45,971 nt of DNA from Acidobacteriota bacterium (GTDB taxonomy: Bacteria > Acidobacteriota > Vicinamibacteria > Vicinamibacterales > UBA8438): assembly GCA_015659035.1 (NCBI GenBank), contig DQNS01000012.1, positions 1-45,971 of the forward strand, written 5' to 3'. The notes below the pieces were generated by a model that worked only from the letters and a program-made list of their open reading frames with translations, searched no databases and was not told where the DNA came from. A program made the translations under genes and the position numbers. How positions within the stretch are numbered: position 1 is the stretch's first letter; the number at the start of each line of letters is the position of its first letter. Positions 35,778-43,059 of the stretch are shown here, piece by piece.

Positions 35778-36446
35778 TCAGAGCCTCCCCATCTCCTTGA
35801 AGCTACAGTATCTCGCGTCAGCCAGCACCAGATGGTCGACCACCTCGATGCCCATCAGCTGCCCCGCCTCGACCAACCGCGCCGTCAGCGCCACGTCTTC
35901 GCCGCTCGGTGTCGGGTCGCCGGACGGATGATTGTGGAACAGCACGATCGCCGCCGCCCCACCGCCGGCCGCCTCCCTGAACACCTCGCGCGGGTGTACG
36001 AGGCTGGCGTCGAGCGTTCCGACCGACAGCACGGCCGTTTTCAACACCCGATGCTTGGTGTCGAGCAGCACGATACCGAACTGCTCGACCGGGCGCGCAC
36101 CGTAGCTCGGCAGCAGATACGACGCCACGTCGCGCGGGGACCCGAGCTGCACGCGGCGACCCGGCTGGCGGACCAGCGTCCGGCGGCCCAGCTCGACCGC
36201 TGCCAGGATCTGCGACGCCTTGGCGGCACCGATCCCCTTGAGACGGCGCAGATCGGCCTGAGACTGTCGCGTGAGGCCGTGCACGCCACGTACGACCTCC
36301 AGGACGCGATTCGCCACCTCGATCGCACTTGTGGAACGAAAACCGTGACCGAGGATGACGGCCAGCAACTCGTTGTCGCCCAGACCTGACGGCCCGAGAC
36401 GTTCGAGCTTTTCGCGGGGTCGGTCCTGAGGAGCGAGTGACTGCAT
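35778..36446 (-). CDS. radC: RadC/UPF0758 family JAB-domain protein
   Basis: 222 residues from ATG 36444-36446, chosen because the family starts with a D-x-P-R-E-K-L pattern (QDRPREKLERLGPSGLGDNE). A helix-hairpin-helix region (RRLKGIGAAKASQILAAVEL) is followed by the JAB/MPN metal-binding motif HNHPSGDPTPSGED at 171-184. Length is normal. Despite the name, a direct repair role has been questioned for this family; the metalloprotease-like fold and HhH suggest a DNA-linked function. Confidence 0.93.
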   Translation of the reverse strand: MQSLAPQDRPREKLERLGPSGLGDNELLAVILGHGFRSTSAIEVANRVLEVVRGVHGLTRQSQADLRRLKGIGAAKASQILAAVELGRRTLVRQPGRRVQLGSPRDVASYLLPSYGARPVEQFGIVLLDTKHRVLKTAVLSVGTLDASLVHPREVFREAAGGGAAAIVLFHNHPSGDPTPSGEDVALTARLVEAGQLMGIEVVDHLVLADARYCSFKEMGRL

Positions 36447-36668
36447 CGTACCATACCGGTCGTAGAATGGCCCGAGAGAGAACCGCGGGCGGCGCGCTCG
36501 AGGAACGCTCCATGACCTCTTGCAAGAACTGGACACAGCCGTGCGCTGGTGGGCACGGGTGTACCAGGCTGAGAAGTACGTGAAACCTGCACTCCAGGAT
36601 GGTGAGATACAGCGGAAATCCTGCCGGGCCACCGGAGCCGCCGCCACATAGCGACACGGGCGAACCTC

Positions 36669-36782
36669 CTACCAGGCATACTCGTGTAGCTGCCGCCACG
36701 GGATCACGGTCGCGTCGCTTCGGTGGCCAATCTTGGCGGTGACCTCATACGGACCCAACCGGGTGCCTGGGCTCAGAGACAT
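36669..36782 (-). pseudogene. N-terminal remnant of an acidobacterial-type Ser/Thr protein kinase
   Basis: A 37-codon frame begins MSLSPGTRLGPYEVTAKIG, which closely matches the N-termini of PknB-like kinases (typically GTRLGPYEI-x-x-x-I-G followed by a GGMGEVY loop). The frame departs at the Gly-rich loop, reads HRSDATVIPWRQLHEYAW and stops at TAG. No other kinase domain is seen. This is best explained as the 5-prime end of a kinase gene left after a deletion. It lies in the 396-base gap between radC and dapF, in which nothing else is recognisable. Confidence 0.7.
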
Positions 36783-36842
36783 CGTGGCGCGGAAAACCGG
36801 CCTATCATACCGGAACAGACGCCGGGGCCAGCCAGACCCGCG

Positions 36843-37628
36843 TCAGTCGTGCCAGCGACCGGTCAGGACGACCTGAGCCCAACCCGTAAGCCGGATGCCC
36901 GCGTCGGTCCAGGTTACATGCTGCGTGCCGCCGGGTGACACCACATCGACGTCTCGCGACGCCCCGCCATAGGCGGCCGCCGCCACCGCGCTCGCACATG
37001 CCCCGGTGCCCGACGCGGCCGTCGGGCCGACACCGCGTTCCCAGATCAGGATCCTGATCCGTGACGGCGACTCCACCTCGACCAGCTCGACGTTCGACCC
37101 GGCCGGGAACGCGGGATGCGTCGCCAGTACCGGGCCCAACCGGTGCAATCGGACGTCGTCCACCGACCCGCCGAGCACGATGCACTGCGGGTTGCCCACC
37201 GACAACTCCACCACCTCGACCAGCTCGCCGGCGACGTCGAGCGAACGTTGACCAAGCCCCGTCGGCCGTCCCATCAACGCCTCGAACGTCATCCGGTCTC
37301 CGGCCGACCCCACCAGCGTCAACGGGATCGTGCCGGCGTCTGTCTCGATGACCACCTCGCGAGCACTCGTCTTGCCCTGAACCAGGATGGCCGCCAGACA
37401 GCGGACGGCGTTCCCCGACACCTCGGCCACCCCGCCGTCCGCGTTGTACAGCGTCATCGTCGCCCCCGACGCGGTCGGCGCGTACAACACCAGCCCGTCG
37501 GCGCCCACTCCGCTGTGTCGGTCACACATCCGCCGAGCGAGCGTGGCGTGCTCGGCCTCGGCCGTCTGCGCAATCGGGACGAACAGGAAGTCGTTCCCGT
37601 AGGCGTGAGCTTTGATGAGATCGATCAC
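36843..37628 (-). CDS. dapF: Diaminopimelate epimerase homologue with Ser in both catalytic Cys positions
   Basis: 261 residues from GTG 37628, which has GGAG 6 bases upstream; a TTG at 37640 is the alternative. The fold words are in place: KAHAYGNDFLF, NADGGVAEVSGNAVRCLAA, VGNPQCIVL, SNVELVEVE and ERGVGPTAASGTGACAS. In known DapF enzymes the two catalytic cysteines lie in C-G-N and A-C-G-(T/S)-G. Here both are Ser (71 and 206). The usual reaction interconverts LL- and meso-diaminopimelate by a two-base mechanism using Cys. Either this lineage uses serine or the protein has another activity. Family assignment is certain; function is not. Confidence 0.85.
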   Translation of the reverse strand: MIDLIKAHAYGNDFLFVPIAQTAEAEHATLARRMCDRHSGVGADGLVLYAPTASGATMTLYNADGGVAEVSGNAVRCLAAILVQGKTSAREVVIETDAGTIPLTLVGSAGDRMTFEALMGRPTGLGQRSLDVAGELVEVVELSVGNPQCIVLGGSVDDVRLHRLGPVLATHPAFPAGSNVELVEVESPSRIRILIWERGVGPTAASGTGACASAVAAAAYGGASRDVDVVSPGGTQHVTWTDAGIRLTGWAQVVLTGRWHD

Positions 37629-37639
37629 GCACTGCTCCA

Positions 37640-37798
37640 AAGGAGACAGGAGGCAGGAGGCAGGAGACAGGAGATCATCGGAGGGCTTCGCCTACTTCAA
37701 CACGGTCGAGTCGGTCTAGGTCGAGGTGCTCGCTGAGCTGAAGCTGGCGAAGCCCACCGGCCTCTCCTGCCTTCTGTCTCCTGTCTCCTGTCTCCTGT
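37640..37798. repeat. Large inverted pair of family A heptamer repeats
   Basis: The left arm (37640-37692) has GGAGACAGGAGGCAGGAGGC units and ends in GGAGGGCTTCGCC. The right arm (37744-37798) has GGCGAAGCCCACC and ends in CTGTCTCCTGTCTCCTGTCT. They face each other across about 50 bases. The left arm starts right upstream of the dapF start region and the right arm lies just past the stop of the gene at 37809. Confidence 0.85.
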
Positions 37799-37808
37799 AG
37801 AACGTATT

Positions 37809-38663
37809 TCACGGTCTCAACGGGCTCTCGAACACCCAGGTAAGCCCACCGGTCAGCCCCACACGGGGGTCTCGTGACGTGAACCCGGTGACCAGGCCAC
37901 CGTCGAATCGCACGGTGCCGCGCGTGTAGCGCAGCCCGAATGTCATCGTGGCGCGACTCTCCGTCCCTGGCGGCGGTACGCCAGAGCGGGTGCTGGCGCG
38001 ACCGTTGATCTCCCCGACGATCTCGGCGCCCTCGGCAAACGCCCGTGCCAGCGAGAACCCGTAGGTCAACACATCGTTCTGCCGGTCCCCACGAGTCGGG
38101 TCCGAGAGAATGCCGAGCCCGACATTGCCAACCACGCGCACCGATTGCATCGTTTTGCCGACAAGCACGGACTGAAAGAAGTCGATCGTGTCGAGCCCGA
38201 GTCCACTCTCGTTGCTCGCGTTCGGCAGCCGCGTCGCGAACCGCAGAGCGATCGCGGGCATGCGCGCCCCCTCGCTGACGAGCTTGACCTTGGCCCCGAC
38301 GACGAAATCGTCGAAGCTGCGTGCCGTGTCTCCGCTGAGGTCGAGCATGTTCGACAACGGCGCGTCGAACCGGTCAGCAACGTGGAGGCGGCTGTACGAC
38401 ACCCCGTCGATCTGGATTTCGGCGTTCGAGCCCATCCCGAAGCTGAGCCCCAGGCGGGGGCCGCGCAGCACGTTGCCCTTGAGCCCGGACACGGTGAAGG
38501 TCTCGTTCCAGGCGTGATCGATCCCGGCTTCGAGCAGAATCAACCCGTCGCCGATCGTCTCGGGGTCCTCGGTCAGCAGCGGCCGCTGCTGGGCGAACAC
38601 CGGACCGGCCGTCAGACAGAGCCCCAGCACCCAGCATCCTCCGCTCGTCACCCTTCGCGTCAT
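37809..38663 (-). CDS. Outer-membrane beta-barrel protein of unknown function
   Basis: 284 residues, signal peptide ending AGPVFAQQ (about 26). The N-terminal LLTEDPETIGDGLILLEAGI is typical of the barrel family sometimes called MetA-pathway of phenol degradation / transporter-like. Alternating hydrophobic strands (GPRLGLSFGMGSNAEIQIDG, SVRVVGNVGLGIL, ATMTFGLRYTRGTVRFDGGL) end in a typical C-terminal barrel strand (GLTGGLTWVFESPLRP). It is likely an outer-membrane channel or adhesin-like barrel. Its substrate is unknown. Confidence 0.8.
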   Translation of the reverse strand: MTRRVTSGGCWVLGLCLTAGPVFAQQRPLLTEDPETIGDGLILLEAGIDHAWNETFTVSGLKGNVLRGPRLGLSFGMGSNAEIQIDGVSYSRLHVADRFDAPLSNMLDLSGDTARSFDDFVVGAKVKLVSEGARMPAIALRFATRLPNASNESGLGLDTIDFFQSVLVGKTMQSVRVVGNVGLGILSDPTRGDRQNDVLTYGFSLARAFAEGAEIVGEINGRASTRSGVPPPGTESRATMTFGLRYTRGTVRFDGGLVTGFTSRDPRVGLTGGLTWVFESPLRP

Positions 38664-38666
38664 CGT

Positions 38667-39215
38667 CTAGGCTCCATGCGCATCCCAACGTATGAAACTG
38701 ATCGCCATCGCGTCATAGGCGGCGTGCGCCACGATCGGCGCCAGCAGGCCACCGGCCACGTGCGCGAGCCCACCCAGCCCGAACCCCATCACAGCGACCC
38801 ACAGCCCGAAGACCACCGAGCTCCGGCTGCCGATGTGCGCGAGCCCGAACAGCACGCTCGCCACGACCACCCCGAATTCGGCCTGCACCGCGCCCCGAAA
38901 CAGCAGCTCTTCACCCACCCCGGCGGCCAGGCTGATGCCCACGATCTCGAGCGGTCGTACCGTGACGAACAACGGCCGCAGCAGTTCCCGGTACAGACGG
39001 CGGATCGCCCGCACGGGCTGGATGGCCGGAGCGGAACGCAACACCACGTAGTTGACAAGGGCCAGCAGGACCGCTGCGCCGAGCCCGAACCCCAGCCCCG
39101 CCACCGGATCCCCGGCTTCAACACCGAGCCCGCGCAGCCGGATCCACGCGAGGGCCACCCCGGTGAGCAGGCCTTCGCCGGCCAGCGCGACCACGAGCAG
39201 ACGGCTGACCGACAT
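38667..39215 (-). CDS. CPBP-family intramembrane metalloprotease
   Basis: 182 residues with about five membrane helices. The family motifs are complete: EELLFRG (Glu102, Glu103, Arg107), FGLAHIG with His127, and HAAYDA with His164. Members of the CAAX protease and bacteriocin-processing family cut substrates inside the membrane with zinc. It lies 5 bases downstream of dtd and 3 bases upstream of the beta-barrel gene, suggesting an operon. Substrate unknown. Confidence 0.92.
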   Translation of the reverse strand: MSVSRLLVVALAGEGLLTGVALAWIRLRGLGVEAGDPVAGLGFGLGAAVLLALVNYVVLRSAPAIQPVRAIRRLYRELLRPLFVTVRPLEIVGISLAAGVGEELLFRGAVQAEFGVVVASVLFGLAHIGSRSSVVFGLWVAVMGFGLGGLAHVAGGLLAPIVAHAAYDAMAISFIRWDAHGA

Positions 39216-39220
39216 CGACC

Positions 39221-39670
39221 TCAGAACGCCTTGCCGCTGTCGAGCAGAATCGTGACCGGGCCGTCGTTCACGGACGCGACCGCCATGTGCGCCTGAAACT
39301 CCCCCGTCTGGACAGATACGCCGTGCGCACGCACCGCATCGGTGAGCGCCGCATAGACGGCTCTGGCCTCGACCGGCGGCGCGGCCTGGTCGAACGACGG
39401 GCGACGCCCCCGGCGACAGTCACCGTAGAGCGTGAACTGCGAGACCAGGAGCACCGCCCCCTCGACATCCCGCACCGACCGGTTGAACCGATGGTCCGCA
39501 TCTTCAAAGACGCGCAGCCCGACGATCTTGTTCGCCAGGTAGGCCGTATCGGTCGCATCATCGTCGCGAGCGATGCCCACGAGCACGAGCAGCCCGTGCT
39601 CGATGGCGGCCACGACTCGGCTGTCCACAGCCACACGCGCCGAGGTCACACGCTGCACGACGGCTCGCAT
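39221..39670 (-). CDS. dtd: D-aminoacyl-tRNA deacylase
   Basis: 149 residues. Both signature motifs that build the active site are present: SQFTLYGD at 77-84 and NDGPVT at 135-140, the latter holding the cross-subunit Gly-cisPro motif. It removes D-amino acids (and Gly) from mischarged tRNAs. Length is normal. It lies 5 bases upstream of the CPBP protease gene. Confidence 0.97.
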   Translation of the reverse strand: MRAVVQRVTSARVAVDSRVVAAIEHGLLVLVGIARDDDATDTAYLANKIVGLRVFEDADHRFNRSVRDVEGAVLLVSQFTLYGDCRRGRRPSFDQAAPPVEARAVYAALTDAVRAHGVSVQTGEFQAHMAVASVNDGPVTILLDSGKAF

Positions 39671-39742
39671 CGAGGGATCCTCGCGACGCTGCGCCTCACA
39701 CCGTTCAGACGATGGTCGGTGCAGCCTTGCTCGCAGCCGAGT

Positions 39743-40555
39743 CTACGTCGTGACGTTCACCCCGCCGAGCCGCGCCACGACATCGGCGCGTAACTCGGCC
39801 ACCGGATTCAACCGCTGGTCGAGCAGGTGCCGGCCCGCCACGTTTCCGAGCGCTGTCAGCATCGATCGCTTGATGCCGGGGTGCTCGCGCTCGAGGTCGA
39901 GCAGCAGCCGCTTGACCCGCTGCCGTTGCAGGCTCAGGTCTCCGCAGGCCGGGCAACAGCAGCCGATCACCGGCAACCCGGCCATCTGGGTATAGTCCCG
40001 CGCCTCGTCCTCACTGACGTAGACCAACGGCCTGATCACGACGTGCCGCCGGTCATCGGACACGAGTCGGGCCGGCATCGCCTTCAAGGCGCCGGCGAAG
40101 AACAGGTTGAGCAGGAGCGTTTCGATGAAATCGTCCGCATGATGTCCGAGCGCGATCTTGGTCGCCCCGATGTCGTCGGCCACCCGATACAGCACGCCGC
40201 GCCGCAGCCGGGCACACAGCGAGCAGGGCGTCGCCCGCGCGTCCAGCTTGTCATCGATGATCTCGCCGATCGACGTGTGCTCGATCCGGAGCTCCCAGCC
40301 CCGCGCTTCGCACGTCCGCGCGATCGTGTCGTGCTTGTAGTCGCGATAGCCGGAGTCCACGTTCACCGCCACCAGCGTGAACCGCACCGGCGCCCGCCGA
40401 CGCAATGCGTCGAGCAGCTGCATCAGGGCCCAGCTGTCCTTGCCGCCGGACAGACCGACCATGACGCGGTCGCCGTCCTCGATCAGATCGAAGTCGACGA
40501 CCGCGCGGGTCATCTTCCGCGCCAGCTTCTTCTCGAGCACACTGTCGTAGGCCAT
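39743..40555 (-). CDS. ttcA: tRNA 2-thiocytidine synthetase TtcA
   Basis: 270 residues. PP-loop ATPase motif SGGKDS at 36-41. Iron-sulfur cluster cysteines are C111 and C114 (PCSLCARLRRG) and one from the C199-C204 group (GCCCPACGD). The family words GHHADDFIETLLLNLFF and PLVYVSEDEARDY are present. It adds sulfur to C32 of certain tRNAs using ATP and a 4Fe-4S cluster. Length is close to other TtcA proteins. Confidence 0.95.
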   Translation of the reverse strand: MAYDSVLEKKLARKMTRAVVDFDLIEDGDRVMVGLSGGKDSWALMQLLDALRRRAPVRFTLVAVNVDSGYRDYKHDTIARTCEARGWELRIEHTSIGEIIDDKLDARATPCSLCARLRRGVLYRVADDIGATKIALGHHADDFIETLLLNLFFAGALKAMPARLVSDDRRHVVIRPLVYVSEDEARDYTQMAGLPVIGCCCPACGDLSLQRQRVKRLLLDLEREHPGIKRSMLTALGNVAGRHLLDQRLNPVAELRADVVARLGGVNVTT

Positions 40556-40673
40556 CGATCCAGTTTACTGGAACGCACCACCCGCCGGTTCGCCCCGCCC
40601 ACAGGGCTCTGGCCATCGGGTGTGGGGCGCGAACGCCCGGGAGCGGTCGGCCTCCAGCGTGGCGAGACCCGCG

Positions 40674-41717
40674 TCAACGAGCCAGCAGGCGCGGAATCGT
40701 TCTGTCCCAGGTGAACGCGGCGGCGCGGGCCTGGGCCGCGGCGCCGAGCCGTTCGGCGAGCGCGGTGTCGTCCGTCACCTGCCGAAAGGCATGGGCCAGC
40801 GACGCTGGGTCCGGCTCCACGACCAACCCCTCCTCGTCCGAGCGCACCAGTTCAGCCGGGCCGCCGCTGTCGACACAGGTAATGACCGCCTTCCGCGAGA
40901 CGAACGCCTCCAGCGTCACCAGACCATAGTCCTCGGCGCGGGGCGGATAACAGACCGCGCGGCAGCGCGCCAGATGCTCGACCAGCTCGGTGTCTCCGAC
41001 GCTACCCGCGAGGCGCACCCGCTCGCCCAGCCCCAGGGTGTTGATCCGCGACCGGAGAGTCTCGCACTCCTCCCCGTCACCCGCGATCACGCAGCGGATA
41101 CCGCCGGCCACCGGGTGCGCGAGCGCCTCGAGCACGAGGTCGACGCGTTTGAGCGGCGACAGCCGCGATGCCACGAACAGGTAGTCCCCGTAGCCGTCGC
41201 AGCGGTAGGGGCGGGGCGGCGGCGGCGGATACAGCACCTCTGACGGGATACTGCCCCACCGCTCGAGCCGGCGCTGGATCGTCCGAGACTGCGCGAACAC
41301 CCGCCGAACGTTGCGGGTCAGCAGATACCGGTCAGCCGCGTGAATCACCCGCCGGCGCAGCCGCTCCTTCACCCGAGCACGCCATGACAGCGGCCCGCTG
41401 AACCGTGGCCACTGGTCGTAGTACTCGCGCATCCGATGGTTGAGCCAGCAGACGTGCGAGGGGTGCCGTATGGCGTAGCTGGGGAACCGGAAGCTGACGA
41501 CATGGTCGACCGGCTTCCCGTCGTGCGTCAGCCCGACGTCGGTCAGCCACGTCGCCAGATACGCCGCCCCCTGCCGACCGAACCGGTTCTGGGGTGTCCG
41601 GATCACCGTGGCGTCGTGCCCCGCTGCGCACAACGCCGTCGTCAGCCCATCGGCGATGACGAGGTGCCCGCCCTGGGCGAAGAGCGGATCCGACGTGACG
41701 ACCGCTACACGAGCCAC
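40674..41717 (-). CDS. GT4-family glycosyltransferase
   Basis: 347 residues from a GTG with GAGG 8 bases upstream. N-terminal Rossmann-like sugar-acceptor half (ARVAVVTSDPLFAQGGHLVI) and C-terminal GT-B half with LFVASRLSPLKRVDLVLEAL, the nucleotide-sugar site RAEDYGLVTLEAFVSRKAVI (E-x7-E type) and DSGGPAELVRSDEEGLVVEP. It transfers a sugar from a nucleotide donor, probably to a lipid-linked or surface glycan. Donor and acceptor are unknown. No other polysaccharide gene is adjacent. Confidence 0.92.
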   Translation of the reverse strand: MARVAVVTSDPLFAQGGHLVIADGLTTALCAAGHDATVIRTPQNRFGRQGAAYLATWLTDVGLTHDGKPVDHVVSFRFPSYAIRHPSHVCWLNHRMREYYDQWPRFSGPLSWRARVKERLRRRVIHAADRYLLTRNVRRVFAQSRTIQRRLERWGSIPSEVLYPPPPPRPYRCDGYGDYLFVASRLSPLKRVDLVLEALAHPVAGGIRCVIAGDGEECETLRSRINTLGLGERVRLAGSVGDTELVEHLARCRAVCYPPRAEDYGLVTLEAFVSRKAVITCVDSGGPAELVRSDEEGLVVEPDPASLAHAFRQVTDDTALAERLGAAAQARAAAFTWDRTIPRLLAR

Positions 41718-41939
41718 CGCATGCGCCTCAACGTCTCCGCCCGCCGTACTTTTGCCGATACCGCCGATGTCGATGGTGAAGATGTACTCGGACGCCGCGT
41801 TGCGCTGTGCCGGGGTGTACCGCGATCAGTCTGTGGATGTCGCTCTCAGCCGTGAGCCAGCCGCCCCCCGGCACGCCCGCTGCCGGCATCTGTCAACACC
41901 GAGGAACCCCCAGCGGTGAACGGCCGAGCCTCCTAAGGC

Positions 41940-41959
41940 CCGGTCAAGTTCTTGACCGG
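41940..41959 (-). terminator. Perfect hairpin after the outer-membrane barrel gene
   Basis: CCGGTCAAG directly faces CTTGACCGG with a two-base loop. It lies 20 bases past the stop of the minus-strand gene at 41979. There is no U-run, so termination is possible but not certain. The rest of the 261-base gap 41718-41978 shows nothing recognisable. Confidence 0.45.
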
Positions 41960-41978
41960 ACCCGTCGAACCGCACTCC

Positions 41979-42731
41979 TCAGAATCGAGCCCGGAGACCG
42001 ATGCCGAACTGCGTGCCGCCCACGTCGATCGACGGCGAGCCCCCGCTGGCCGGAATATCCACCGACGCCCCGGCCCAGCGCACAAAGAGCCCCCCACCAT
42101 ACCGCTCGGTCACCAGATACGTAATGTCGACACCCACGTTGCCACCAACGGCGCGCTCTGAGACGGTGCTGGTGCTAGCGCCGGTGATCGCGACAGTGTC
42201 GAACGGCGCCCCGACCTCGGCCGGCGTGAGGTTCGTGATGACGCTCTGACCGACGTTGAAAAACGACGGTCCCCCGAACACTGAGACATCGATCTGGTCA
42301 GTAACCGGCACGACCCAGACCGCCTGCAGATGAATGCCGGTTTCGGTGTGTTCGAGGTCCGTCCTGTAGAAGTTCCCGGTGCGCGGCCGGCCGTAGAACA
42401 GAGGATGGGGGATCGACCCGGTCACCGCGGCGCCGCTAGTCGCCGCGAACCTCGTTACCCCGAGCCCGGCTGCGAGGTTACGCCAGACTCGAACACCGCC
42501 ACTGATGTCGAAAAATCCGCCTCCGCCGCTCTCGTGATTGACACCATACGTCGCCGTTTCATCATAGATCGTCGCGCTCAGGGTCTCCGAGAACGAACGG
42601 TCCCCGACCTGATATCCGAAGTTGACGCTGACGAACGCCGTATCTTCCCAATCGCGCATCTGGGCGTCAGCAGCGGGAGCCACGAGGCATCCCGTAGCGA
42701 GAACGCCGAGGAACACGAATCCACGTCTCAT
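41979..42731 (-). CDS. Outer-membrane beta-barrel protein of unknown function
   Basis: 250 residues with signal peptide ending APAADAQ (about 24). The mature part has alternating strands (FVSVNFGYQVGDRSF, GFFDISGGVRVWRNLAAGLG, ERAVGGNVGVDITYLV, GGTQFGIGLRARF) and ends in Phe, the usual last residue for barrel assembly. This fits the general outer-membrane barrel (OmpW/OmpA-like) group. No substrate motif is visible. It lies alone between two gaps. Confidence 0.82.
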   Translation of the reverse strand: MRRGFVFLGVLATGCLVAPAADAQMRDWEDTAFVSVNFGYQVGDRSFSETLSATIYDETATYGVNHESGGGGFFDISGGVRVWRNLAAGLGVTRFAATSGAAVTGSIPHPLFYGRPRTGNFYRTDLEHTETGIHLQAVWVVPVTDQIDVSVFGGPSFFNVGQSVITNLTPAEVGAPFDTVAITGASTSTVSERAVGGNVGVDITYLVTERYGGGLFVRWAGASVDIPASGGSPSIDVGGTQFGIGLRARF

Positions 42732-43059
42732 GATTCACCGTTCGTGGTCCTGCATATGATTGTCCACCCTTGAACTGAGACTCACTGTTCCCAGGTAGCC
42801 CGTGCCGCCAGGTCGGCTTGACATCGGGCGGCGACGTGACGGTCCTTCGTCGAGGGCCGAGCGTGCCACGCTGCACGACGGGCGCACTGAGCCCGAAATG
42901 GTAGCACAGGCCATCCTCTCGAGACCGCGATTTCTCGTAGCCCCATAGGGGACCGGCCGCGGCGTCCCCGTGGGCCAGACCCGCGGCAGCCGACGCCGAC
43001 GAGCACGCCAAACCGGCGGACGATGGTCTAACGGGGACGGGCGGGGATCGGAGCGCGAC
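42732..43059. other. Intergenic gap with no recognisable content
   Basis: 328 bases between two minus-strand genes. All frames are short and show no family motif, and I see no repeat of the families found elsewhere. It presumably holds the promoter of the barrel gene at its left end and the end of the glycosyltransferase transcript at its right end. Confidence 0.5.

Noticed and set aside
37640..37798. CRISPR-like array because of regular short repeats
   Set aside because: Units are 7 bases with no spacers and are arranged as an inverted pair.
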